DNA of 64,000 nucleotides, from positions 5,768,253 to 5,832,252 of the forward strand of contig VZSE01014922.1 in assembly GCA_013398275.1 (NCBI GenBank). Reading direction: 5' to 3'. The stretch's first letter is position 1, and each line of letters starts with the position of its first letter. Made by a program: the position numbers and the translations under genes. The notes beneath the pieces are model-generated. The model was not told the DNA's origin, made no database searches, and saw only the letters and a list, made by a program, of their open reading frames with translations. Source of the DNA: Promerops cafer. Taxonomy: Eukaryota; Chordata; Aves; Passeriformes; Nectariniidae. Shown here piece after piece: positions 27,779 through 40,035 of the stretch.

Positions 27779-27826
27779 AAATATGAATCTTACAGACTTG
27801 ATCAAAGAATTAAACAGTGAACTTAC

Positions 27827-27894
27827 CGCAGCAATCATAATTGCGTTATCCAAAAATCCAAACCCTACAAAAGGCAATGCATTGTGGAAGAACA
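27827..27894 (-). CDS. TMEM65: TMEM65 exon 3, first membrane segment
   Basis: A 68-nt exon with acceptor TTTTAG and donor GTAAGT (complement of 27821-27826). It completes a split Val codon and encodes VFFHNALPF...FGFLDNAIMIAA, residues 55-77 counted from Met 50618, the first predicted membrane-spanning stretch. The HNA-PF-GFGFLDNAIMI pattern is diagnostic for TMEM65. It ends at a codon boundary, so skipping it would shift the frame. Confidence 0.96.
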
Positions 27895-29956
27895 CTAAAA
27901 GAAATAAGTAACAAAGAAAAAATAAATATTTATAAGAGAGATCACTAGTGCACAGAAATAACTGAAATGTCTAATACTGGCTTTAAGAAAAACAAAGGCA
28001 AAATACAAAAAATTCTTTTCCTACTGGTCACCTTTTTGTTGTTCGCACATGTGGTAAAACCCTTTGCTACACAGAAATGTTACTAATGGCTTGTGAAAAA
28101 CCAGCTAAACAATCTACTTTGCAAATATTTGTACAATTTCAGGTGGAAGCCACTTAAGCCTACTAGTGCATAAGAGAAATACTTAAAACTACACGAACTC
28201 TGGTATTATTTACAGACCTTACAGCGATTTTGCAGTATCACTGAAGATCACCAAACTGCCTCACCAGACTTGCTTGAAATAAAGGCCCTTTCTCTGCAAG
28301 TCCCTCGCAATTTCTGTGCAAGAGCTCCACCTTCTCACATTCCTAAAATTTCTTATTTTAAAAGCATTGTCTGGAGCTAGACAATTCTTGTCAAAACTCC
28401 TTCAGCCAAATCTGCAAATGCTAAGGCGGGTTTCACTAGTGTGTCATATACCATTAATTATCTCATAATTTCAACCAAAACTTCTGTATTTTGATTTTGT
28501 TTGTGTACTGTCCTCAGTGCAAGTTAGACTTATAGCTGCTCCTTAATACACAGCTTAAGAAACCAAGTTCCACCTTTTGTTTCACGCATTTTCTTCTTTT
28601 TACTTCTGAAACCCATTAAATCCTTTCTGAAAATATTTTCTGTTGCAGAAGCTTGGAACATGCTGGTCTGAGTAATTTCTAAGAATGAGTACAGTGCTAC
28701 TGTATCATTCCTTTTTATCCTGCTTCATTTTCTCTCTCAGGTTTTAGCCTGTAAGCTTTTGATGGGGGTGGGATTGAATTTGCACAGTGTTGTCTCCACC
28801 TGAGTTTAAAGGTGCTCACTTCATCAGACTAAATACAGCATGAGGACAGACTACATGACAACAATACAGCTGAAAGTTGAAATTTTTCAATTTTTTAACA
28901 TTTAAAAGGCCGCAGATATTCAGTTTGGATTTGGTTGGAGTTTGGAGGGTTTTTTCCACTTCATGTTGGACTGTAATTCTTAAATTTTATAAATGTAAAG
29001 AGATTAAAATCTAGGAAGAGGGACGAAAGAAGAGTGCACGAACTTCATAGTCATGTGAAAAGAAACTGGTACCAGTACCTTTTGGGTTTCCTTTCTGCAG
29101 ACAGTATGAATCCATGACCACACAAGAAAACCAAAGCCACATACAAGATCTTTCATGCTTAGGTACTAGAACATGAATGGACATCTGTAACTACTTTGTG
29201 AGAATACACCTATCTTCTAAACTGCACAGGTAAAAGACTACAGCACAAAATGTATGAAACTTTCCAACTATTTTTAAACTATCACAGGCTAAACACACCA
29301 AAACATAAATAACCAAAAAAGCACACAGATATGCCCAGTATTTTCATAATGTGTGTACTAGAGCTAAACTGGGACCTCAAATTCTTGTTGAAATTGACAG
29401 AATTTGGAAACTCATGGAACAAACAGAACCCCAGGGACAAAGCGGGTGGGGGAGGGAGAACAAATTAGAAAAAATTTAGATAATCAGAAAAGGAAAACAT
29501 TTGCCTAAATAAATTTGCTCACTGCAGAGTACAAAACCACAAAGAATACACTAATATGGAAACGAAATCAGAATTTGAATTATGGTATTATAAATACACA
29601 ATCTGTTTCCAATTTCTTTGCAATTTTATACCACTTCTCAGTCCTTTCAAAACACAAAACCTCCACAAGGCACTGCAGCACCAGCACTGCTCGGCTTAGA
29701 AAAACAATGCTGCTGGCTTGGAACAGCATGCTCTCATTTGGGCTTTCTGTCCTACTTTCACTAAGTGTTGCACATTCTCCAGCCGAGGTGTTATGAAACA
29801 AAGGCAGCAGGGTGAGTGTTGGTGCTTGCTTTGGTTTTCTCTTACTCCATACAACAGGGATGAGGACAGACCAGCACTTGTGGAACAAAGATGAAGCCAA
29901 TTCAAAGAGAGACTGCACAAATACTGAACCACATTCAACAAACATTCTTCTTTTAC

Positions 29957-30001
29957 CATGTCTCAGTTGTCCTGGAGATGGTGGTGCAACCTCCAACTTC
30001 T
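29957..30001 (-). CDS. TMEM65: TMEM65 exon 2 (45 nt)
   Basis: A short exon flanked by an AG acceptor (complement of 30002-30003) and a GTAAAA donor (complement of 29951-29956). It enters and leaves in phase 1. It encodes the hydrophilic linker EKLEVAPPSPGQLRH, residues 40-54 counted from Met 50618, before the first membrane segment. The sequence matches the family's EKLE...PGQLR motif. Being phase 1 on both sides, it could be skipped without a frameshift, though nothing here shows that it is. Confidence 0.94.
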
Positions 30002-31270
30002 CTAGAGAAGTCAAAATGAAATGAGAAAGTTAGCTGCTTCATCACAAATTCAGTTTATTATCAAGTCTTTACCAAATTTCTAGCAGGCAAAAAAAGCAGT
30101 TATGTTATTTAACACCTTTCAAATGGGAAAGAAAAACACTTCACACCTCCATTTTTATTATTTTTACAAAAGATAACACAGTATTAAAAGCCAAGAAGTC
30201 TTAGGATATTACAAGCTTACACTAGTATAAGTGATTATGCAAAGTAACAGCATACTTCAGAAGCAGTCCAACAGCCACCTTCATTTGTAAATTACAAAAC
30301 CACACTACAATTAGAAAAATCAAAACTTCTACAGACAATTGTATGTTATTTTTTTTAGAGGTCCTCTAAACATGCAGCAGACAACCTTCTTTCCCCAGAG
30401 AGTCTGCAAAACAAATTCTACCATTTATATTCTCACAAAAGGTATTTTTCACAGCAATATAAGAATAAAAGAAAAACAGAGACCACTGATTTTGGTAACA
30501 GCAGATTAAGTTTGGTCATTTGGTGCACGTTGCAGGTATCCTGGACTCAAATAACTAAGCATCTGCAATGACCAGGACATCACTCCTGAACCTGAGAGAG
30601 TACTTTGTCTACAGGAAACCAATGCAGTTGTGACCAGAGATGCCATGCAGAACGCAGCAGCAAGTTACTTGTTTAACAGCAGCAAGGGAAAACAACCTAG
30701 CTACTTCTTCAGGTTTCTCTTGTGTATTTTTTAATGTAGATATTGAGCATAAGGCCTACTTTTTAAAACAGAAAAAAATCATTCACCCAATATTTTCCAC
30801 TATTATGAACACTGAGATTTTGACAAATTGCTTCCATATTTCTGCTGAGGTAACTTCTGCAGAAAAAGGTTAAAAATGGTAAAACGTGGAACCTACAACA
30901 CTCAAGTATTCACATTTTACTTGGGCAAACAAGTACATGGAAAGACAATGCTGCAAACACAGAGTGTGATTGATTTGAGCCTCTGTCTGATCACTGCAGA
31001 GTAGACTGAGTATTCTTGCATCCAAGTCACTCTTATATTCAGAGCTATTGTAAAGAAGAAATGAAAGTATTCACTTTAAATACCTTTGAGGAAAAAACGT
31101 TAGATCACAATACCAGTATTTAGCCAACCACGACACTGACTTCCAAAATAATTTCACTAATTGAAGGACTTTAACTACTTTCAAGCTCTAGCAGTTACTG
31201 AAGAGGTGCTTCCTCCCTCTGCCCAAAACACAAACACTACCTAAGCTCTACAAACACCAGATGTACTCAC

Positions 31271-31330
31271 CATGCAAATGGGACAAGTACAGCCCAAATA
31301 CTATGGAAATAAAGATTATTTTGCTCTCCC
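31271..31330 (-). other. Candidate in-frame cassette exon in TMEM65 intron 1 (60 nt)
   Basis: On the minus strand an acceptor GCATTTTCTAG precedes 60 nt and a strong CATG then GTGAGT donor. Both ends are phase 1, as at the exon 1 to exon 2 junction. Inclusion would add 20 residues with the hydrophobic core IIFISIVFGLYLS, which looks like a membrane segment. A second acceptor (TTTCCATAG) inside it gives a 30-nt version, 31271-31300, also in frame and in phase. No transcript evidence is available here. Confidence 0.3.
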
Positions 31331-34168
31331 CTAGAAAATGCCAAGAAATTCACAGGTTCAAAGCTCAGGCTGGAAGAGGAACATGGTAAACAGAGGGGGC
31401 CCCTGTGACAGTCAGTCTTCCGAAGCCTCGAGTATCGACAACAAGAAAATGTCAGACCAAAATTTTCAGCTTGTGTTCAGGATGGATGGGACTGGGGATG
31501 GGACCCATTTTCACATGGCCTCCTTCTGTTCTCACAGGTTAAGTAAATCTTTAACAGAAGCACAGACAAAGAAAGAACTAACTATATACACCAGCACTGT
31601 CCATTGGGCAGCTTTTCTCAGAGACAGTAAATTTCCTCAACACTGGGGAAAACTGAAGCCACCTTGAAACAAAGAGATTAGCTGAGGCCACTGTTTCCAA
31701 AAGCTCCAGATGCCCTGAGGGTGGCCAGGCAACCTAAGTCAACACCGTTGCATTCCTGATGAAGCTTCCTAAACTCATTTGCTCCATCCTGCTGAATGCC
31801 AGGGAGAGAATAAAAACCCCAAACCGAACACAAGCACAGGAGGTCACAGAGTGCTGCCCTCCATGGCTTTCTGCTCTGATGGGAAGCTCTCACACCAACC
31901 ACTGTGGTTCCTGGTCTTCCTGTGGCACCGCCACTGAAACCACCCCTGCTGCAGCACCCATCTAGTTTTTAGATCTAGGTCTCCACATAAAGGATTTTGT
32001 GACAAGAAACTGTAACAACATAAACAAATTTCCAGGAAACACTATCTCTGACGAAGACATTTTGTCACAGTGTTCCCTGATTATGACATCCAGTTAGATT
32101 AGATAATTTCAATCTATTTTGGGTATCAATACAGAATACAAAAGACTATTCAGCTTGTCACAAAATAATACAAAGCTCTAGAACATCACTTCTCTGGATT
32201 TAACTACAACTGAGTTGGACAGCACCTGTCCGTCTACACAATTACATTCTCAGTCTAGCTAGACAGCTATTAAAAAAAAGCTAAAAAAACAGTGAATATT
32301 TGATTTTAGAAACTTAGGACCAAAAGGAAGAATTAAGGGTGTTTGGTAGAGGGAAAAAGAAATAAAAATGTCTTACATCTAGGCATAACGGGAGTTCCAA
32401 GTTACAATAACTAAAAAGAACATCAGCTCCTCCTTCAGAGCATACGTCAAGGACTACCCTTGGGATGTTTCTAAAAGAAGGGAGGCTGGGGGACACTACT
32501 TTGAGGTTAGAGGAAAGACAAGTTGATGCAAGCTAGATGGAAATACCAGGGGATCAAATATAAACAAAAACTACTTAATCATTGACATAATCTGTTTCAG
32601 TACTATGGGATTCCTGCTAAAGAGGCATTTTATCAAGCAGTTCTTCAACACTATCAGGGCAGAAGTTGCAAGAGAGGTCACCGGGGACAGCATGGTGGCA
32701 CCAGGCTCTGGAGACCAGACTGCTCCTGATCAGCCACAGGGAGCTGATGCCAGTAATGGCATCTTCCTACTGCACATGCAAGAACTTTATTTTATGGCTG
32801 GCTTACAGCTTCCCTCATCATCAAGATAAAAAATTAATCCGTGAAAAAAATCTGTGATTACACATATTAATGAGACAGGGACAGGAGAAGTCTGCCAGAT
32901 GAAGTTCAGATAGCTGGTGCTGGTGAACCCTGCACATGGTCCAGACAGGGCAGCCCCTCCCTGCCTGAGCCAGGACAGAGCCTGAGAGAGCATCTCGCTC
33001 CACCCCAGCACAAAGCAGGGCCAGGGGGCTCAGGACCTGCTCACATGGTACCTGCAGGACCCAGCTCATGGGAAAAGCTGTCCCCTCTGGAGAACCAAAA
33101 CAAAGCTTGAAAGCACAAAAGCAACTTCCCTGAGAACTGATGCTCTGCCTCTGCCAGGTACAGAGCTCAGCTCTACTTGCAGAGGCCAAAGATTGGTTTA
33201 AAGCTGAGACATAGGAAGGGAAAAAAAATTAAAGCAGGAAAAAACCCCCAAATACTGTGGCATGAAAGCCAAAAACATTTTACAGAATCACTTCCAATAG
33301 CACCTCTTTAAAGCATAACAGACTTTAAAAGTCTGCAAGATGTGAAAGCACTGAGAGCAAAAAAATTCTTTAAACAATTTTTTTTAAAACTCTAGATAGC
33401 AAAATGTATTTCAGAATAGGAATTTATTCATAGGAAGTTGTTCTGACTATTTGAATTTTCAAGACTCGGCAAAAAAATAAGTATAAAAATATTCAGAGAG
33501 TACAGCAGAGGAAACGTGCCCTTTGTTTGTTTTACCAGAGGGAAAACAGAACTCCAAATTGCAAAACACTCTTTAAAGAGCTCAATTCAGTCAGAATCAA
33601 ACAATTCAGAGTTTAAATGTGTGGGGGAAAAAGATAACAACTCTAAAGTACTCCAGAATTGCATTTCACGATGGCCATTCACCAGCTCATCCTGCACCAC
33701 AGTGCTCAATAAGACACAGAATTCATATTATTGCAGAAGGAATAAAATGAAATGGTGGAGTGAGGAATTGCTATTTTCTAACTGACATTCATTACCAGAA
33801 ACGAGGTTATAAAACAAGGTTCAAGTGCAATACATGTCATGAGTCCTGAATTAGCAAAGTCTGGAAAGCAGAAAAACATTTACTGCTTCTTAAATCTGCT
33901 CTTGATATTTTTAAAATTTATAGTATCATCTTTTTCTCTATCTATTTTAAAAAATAGTTAAAACCCAAGGAGGAGCACAAGGGGTGAAGGAGTGAAATAT
34001 AAAACCATCAACATAAAGAATACCATCATCCACAACTTGGACCAAACCCAGCAAGTTAAAGTCACTCTGCCATTTGTAGCCAAGTACTTGCAATTTAGTT
34101 TTAGAATTGTTACTCTTAGCTGACAAACTAAGCACAACTGACTTACAGATAATGGGAGTGCATTTATT

Positions 34169-34225
34169 AAAAAAAAAAGAAAAAGACCAAAAAACCCCAA
34201 AAAAACCACAACCAACCAAAACCCA
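34169..34225. repeat. A-rich low-complexity tract in TMEM65 intron 1
   Basis: Adenine runs interspersed with C and G, about 55 bp. Confidence 0.8.
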
Positions 34226-34740
34226 GCAAGTTGTGCTCACTAGTTCCTGAATTATCAATTTTTAAAGAACTGTCATACAAGAGAACTTGCAAGCCTAAAG
34301 GCATGTATTACGTTTTATTCGAATTGCAGCTAACACCACCATAAAATTTTATAGCTGGATCTGTTACTGTCACCCAGGGGCAGGAAACACTAACACTGGA
34401 TGCAGGTACTACTGCCAGAGCTACCCTAGGAAAATACTTGTTACTGCTGAGTATTACCATATCTGAGACAAAAATATGAGCAGTGTTTTATAGACTTTTA
34501 AATAGTGACTGAATTGTTTAAATTAATTATTAAACAATGAGTATCAAGAAGAGGAATACAACAAATATTAATAATCTAGATCTATTAGAACATCATTTTA
34601 GGCTCCAAAGGCATCTAATCTAGAAGTTACAGAGGGTTTTGTCTTGAATTCATCAACCTGTTTCCTACAAAAGGCCTGTCCAGATCATTTCGGCCAATCA
34701 TTCAGATACACATCACTGAAACAGCAAAAACATTACTTAC

Positions 34741-34844
34741 ACAGAACAAGAAATCAGAGCAATTGTTGTGTCTACTAAAAAGAGGTACTCCTTTGCACGT
34801 GATTTCATGAGAGGATCTTTACAACCAAAATTCTGGACTGGAGC
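34741..34844 (-). other. Candidate frame-breaking exon in TMEM65 intron 1 (104 nt)
   Basis: Bounded by a CTCTTTTTTAG acceptor and a perfect GTAAGT donor on the minus strand. Its length is not a multiple of three. Entered in phase 1 from exon 1 it reads eight codons and then TAA, so inclusion would truncate TMEM65. Entered in phase 0 it is open throughout, beginning APVQNFGCKDPL and ending in a hydrophobic stretch; I recognise no family for that reading. It could be a poison exon, an exon of an overlapping transcript, or a chance match. Confidence 0.3.
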
Positions 34845-37800
34845 CTAAAAAAGAGATGTGTTATTGCTTTGTTCAGAGGTGGATCCTCAAAAGCAATTTC
34901 TGACTCTGATGTATGAGTTCATTCATGGAATAAGCTCATAAGGCACCTCCTCATCATCCTTTTTTCTTCCTCTGCTCTTCCTCAATGATTTCACCAAAAC
35001 TGCAATCTAGCAAAATTTAAAAACCTTGTCCCATTGATCTTCAGTTGGCTTCCCTTAGCATTCCAGATGGGGTAACAACAATCCATGAGTTGACAGTAAA
35101 GAAAAATTCTGCATCATTTGTCATAACTCACAAGTGGTTTCCTGTTACTACAGCAATTAAGGCACTAAAGAAGGCTGACTTGTGCAGTGCTAAATATAAA
35201 CCTGGCTGTCAGCCCCTTCAGTCACATGCCAAGCAGAGGGAAATCTGGGCGAAGCTCTGGTACAAATAGACAGAGGAGGTGATAGAAAATTTCTCTACTA
35301 CTCTGGGGAAGGTAACTATGTCCAAACAAGTATTCTGCATAAATACAAATAGGATAGTATTTTTTTACTACTCCCTGTAACATTGTAGAGAATTACACAG
35401 TGATCATGTTGCACCACCCTCCCTGAAAAACCTTGAAGTAGCAGGAGATTATCACCTTTATTTCAAACTTTTGTTACATTTACTGGACAAAAAGCTGAAC
35501 AAGTTTTGCAGGAATGCAGTGTGCTCCCTGGCCAATCAATTCCCTTCAGAACAAACCTCAGTAGTGACTTCAGGCTTAGTTCACTCCTGTGATCCTGTGT
35601 AGTGGGTATACAATATACTTATCCTATTATCCCTTCCAAAAATGTGGCACAGCATTCAAATTCTTTTAAAGATGCTTGATCAAACAGAGAGTCCTAAGGT
35701 GGAAACCCCAGCTGGAAATGTAGGAGAAAGCAAAAAATGCAAACAAGTATCCAGAGGCTCAAATTACTGTCCTCATCATTAAGGGAGTTTTATCTTTCAC
35801 CCAATCCCCATCTCTATCAGTGCCTTATAAATATGAAGGTCAGCATTTCCACTCAAGCAGGTTCATGCCAAAATAGTATTTGCAGTGGTTTGCTTAAAAA
35901 GGCCTCAAACCACAGCTGGAAAAAAAGTTAGACTTAAGATGCTTGCCTCAGGATTCGAGGGGGTTAATCAGCTAAAGTGATGACAACACAGATAGGACTT
36001 GCAGCTTGTAATAGAGATGCAGCATAAAGATAGAAATAGAGTTTGAGATGTCTCCTTCAGAGAGAAATGGAAAACTTCAGAAAAACAGCTGAAGTGTTTG
36101 CATAAAAGTGCCAGCAACATGGTAGGAGAGCAAACAGAAACAATACTGAGATCTGTGTTCCAGAAGTAAACAGTTATATTATTATTTAATGAAAAAAATA
36201 AAAATAAGAAGGTACTTGAGAGCTGCCAAGAATCCAACTCGCAACAGCAATTCCCTGACTGGAAAGAACCATCTTCAGAGTTAAAATTCTCTGCCTCAAA
36301 AAATGAAATATTCATCCTCCCAAGAGGAGGCTGGCTCTGCCTTCCCTCCTCACCCTCTCCATTTCAATGCTTGAGGACTACAAGGAGGGAGTTCTTGGGA
36401 GCCAGAGGACGGACAACTCCCAGTGGCATAGCAAACTTTTCCATCTTTGGATGAATGAATCTTTGCCTGGGATTATTAACAACCTCTCCACTAGATCTGG
36501 AAAAAGACCAGATGAGTCCTTCTGATTAACAGAGTGGAATGAATGTCATCCAAATACATTCATTTAACTGTTTCAGTAAGGTGAGGTTTTGGCATTTCTC
36601 TGTCAGCATCGTTTTTTCTTGGGCCCCTCCTGTTCAAGGCAGGGATCTATCCATCATTTCATGGGCTTGTACCTGAGCAGAGCAGCAGCACAGCTGCTGA
36701 ACTGGAAACAAGACCATGGTATCTGTGCATTATCAGAGGGCAATACATTCCTGTAAAAGGACAAGCAAAGCAATTCTGTGGGACACCACAGAACATTTGT
36801 TAACAAAAATTATCAGCACTCTGTGCACAATCAGAGATCTGATCTATCAGAGAACTTTCATCACTTTTAAACAGAGTTGTGTTAGGCAACACTGATGTCT
36901 AAACATGAGAGCTTATCAACTATCTAGGGAGTTATATGTACAATATCCTTTATTCATTTATGTTCTCCCCCAGGCTGTTTTAACAAGAAATCTGAAAAGC
37001 TGGCAAGAGACAAGCTTGTTTACTCCTGCCTCTCCTCTCCCTGATGCCCTTTCCCCGCCTGCATAAAACTACACTTGTTTCCCCAGGAAAGAAAGCAAGT
37101 GGGAAAATGGTTTTAAGAACAGGGAGCAGCACTGGCTTTCAAGCCCGGGTCTGGTACCTGCAGCCAGCAGCAGAAGCCCTCAGAGGAGACAGCTCACTGG
37201 TAACAGCCTGTGCAGAAGGCAGGGGAACCAGGGTGCTCCCTCCTCCGCTGGCCTGGCACAAAACTGGGAGAGTACAATAACACAAGGGGCTCGTGCCTCA
37301 GCAGCAGCTGTGCTTCCCCCAGCCCCGGGCACCAGCAGTACCTGCACTCAGACAGCAACAACCCTTCCCACAGCCACCACCACCCACAGGCAGCTGCAGC
37401 AGCACAGGAGCAGGGGGCTGGCACGTTAAATGTGTTTGGTAGGATTATTTTTTCCTTTAAGAAAACTCAAATACAATCTTTACAGTGAGCTGAAGACAAA
37501 CAGCTATTAAATCACATACCACTAAGTACCAGACCTCTTGTAAGCAGAAAGTTCCATTCCCTGCCAGAGGATGACCTTGGAAGCAAGAACAACTGCAGAA
37601 ATAAGCTTCTGTCTGAAATAACTTTAAATGCATGTAGACTTTATTTCTTTTCATCTGTCTCAGACTTAATATAGCTACCCAAAATAAGAGACACAGAGAG
37701 GACAGATACACCAAATGACTATCAAACATTTTGTTACAGACTCCTATTAAGTGTAATGACATTCCTCCTAATTTTTCATTGCATTGGGGCAATAAAGACA

Positions 37801-40001
37801 AAAGTATGAGCTGCCTTGAAGTCCTTAAGAATCTATTCATTCCTGTCAGCAAAAGGAACACCATAAGAAACCACTGACAATTTAAGTTCCAGCCATAAAT
37901 TACACTCAAGTAATTTTTTCTTCTCTATATAAATGCCTAATGAACACAGAATCCAGTAGCAATGAAGTTACTAACTCTTCACCTGCTGCTACAGGTAGTG
38001 CAGTAGATTCATCACTTTGATACCCCCTTCCCTTCCCCATGTAACTTAGCAGAGCCTCGTTTGTGAAACTAGTCTGATTCCCCCGTCTGACTCCCTGCAT
38101 TGCCAAATTCAAGCTGCAATGACCGCTTTCTCTGGCAAACAGCTAAAGGAATGACTATAATATAAAAACAGATAAAATCACTTCACATGGAACTTCACCT
38201 TAAAATATTTTCTTTTAGCTTTTGTGTTATAAGAGTATGGAATATTTATTGGGTTGTTATGCAGCTGCATTATGTAATAATTTATTCTGCACGTGAATTT
38301 TAAGTTCTAATAAAAAACTCACTCTGCTCACAAAAATTATCTGAAATATTAAGATTGCTGGTTTTGTAAATAAAGTCATACAGAAGGAAGAAGCAGAAGA
38401 CAAAGGCTACTGTGCTCTACTCTTCCTAAAAGTGAACAGTTCTGACTAAGCTCACTTTATTCTTTCAACCAATTGCCTTTATTCTGCAAAACAAAAAGAA
38501 CATCCTTCTGGTCAGTGTTTCTCCAGCCTCTGGCAAGCATGAGGCCTCTCTCAGGAGGATTCAATTGCAAGTGCATCCCTGCAGCTTCCAGCTGCAGAGC
38601 CAATGCAAGCTTCAGTTCCCATCACACCCCTGCAAGTGCCAGCTGTGCACATACTCCCTCTAAAAGACCTCTGCTCTATGAAGAGCTGCACATCTGGCCC
38701 ATCTATTTAATCCCAATGCTTCTTAACTTTCCAGAAAATACCCAATGTCTGTTTACGAAACACGCGGCTCTGCTACTTAGGAAGGTTTTTGTTTTTCAAC
38801 TTTACACATTTCCCCTTTTCCACTGACAGGTTTTTTTAACCTCTTCTTTTGTCGCAGCTTCACTGTAAGCAGGCAGCAGAATCCTGTGAGTGCTGAAATT
38901 ACACCCTTAACCCCCAATTCTGCTAATCAGCTTGAGAATTAGTGAAGTACAAACACAAATCCTCAGCTCAGAGTTTTCTGCATGCATAAGCCTGTTTTGT
39001 TTTCCAAAGGAGAGGAAATATGGAATCTAATGTATTTAACACTTCTTCTGGTGGCAATAGAAAGTATGCTGTGCCACTATTTACTGGAGATCTTAATGAA
39101 ATATGCACCCCTATAGTTTTTCATGCTGTGTGATGGAGACTGATCACAGTGTGCCTCCAGCATCCTTCCCTCCCTCATTCTCTCCTCCCTCTGCTTCTCC
39201 AAAATCTGTGCAATGTTTACACAGCCCCTTTTCCAGCAGCAAAGAAGGAGATGGATTCAGGCTGAGGTTGCTCCTTCCAGTGCTGAAGCAAAGTACTGTG
39301 TGATGTGGGGGGCAGCCACTCAGACCACGATGAATAATCCTGAATAGAGAGCCAGAGGAAGGAATAGGAGAGACAGCTCCCTTCCTAGGCACAAGACAAA
39401 TGTTGAGGTAAAAAAATATAATTGCAAGTAGTTGCCAAAACTGCAAAGATAACCTGGGAGATGAAACCAGTATTGCTCACTAGAGCAAGTCACCGCGTGC
39501 TGTTAGCGACACAGAGATCCCAGAACTGACTCCTGCTCGAGGCACAAAAACCCTCCTGGAACTTCCCGTGAGAAAACAGAAAGGCAGAACCTTAGGTCAA
39601 ATACAAAACTGCAGGCTGAAGTGATCTTAAGTCACGTTGTTACTGCAAGGGGTGATTTGCTACTTTCCCTCCTGTTCCTAAATTCCCTCCTGATCACGTA
39701 TTTGGGACTTCTCCTTTATTCTGGCACTTGTTCTTATTCAGGTACACAGCCAGGCCCAGAGAAGAACAGCAGTGCTAGCATGGAAAGCAGAATTGAGACT
39801 TTCATACCCAGAGGTTTTTGGGACAGGGAAAGAACAGAACACACTCTACAACAACACAGGTGAAGCCAGCAGTAAATCCACATCCATATGACCAAATCAC
39901 ATCTACTACACATCACCTCATCCACAGCTCATCCAGGCCGGCTCTTACCCACTGTGGGAAGGCCAGGAAAATGCTTTTCCTCTAATGCTGGGAAAAAGTA
40001 A

Positions 40002-40035
40002 TTAAAGTGAGCTTTTTTTTTTAAAGTGAGCTTTT
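40002..40035. repeat. 15-bp direct repeat, period 19
   Basis: ttaaagtgagctttt at 40002-40016 is repeated exactly at 40021-40035, in TMEM65 intron 1. Confidence 0.9.

Noticed and set aside
29580..30014. 144-codon minus-strand open frame overlapping TMEM65 exon 2.
   Set aside because: Only the first part matches TMEM65. After the GTAAAA donor it is intron read-through, and the ATG is intronic.
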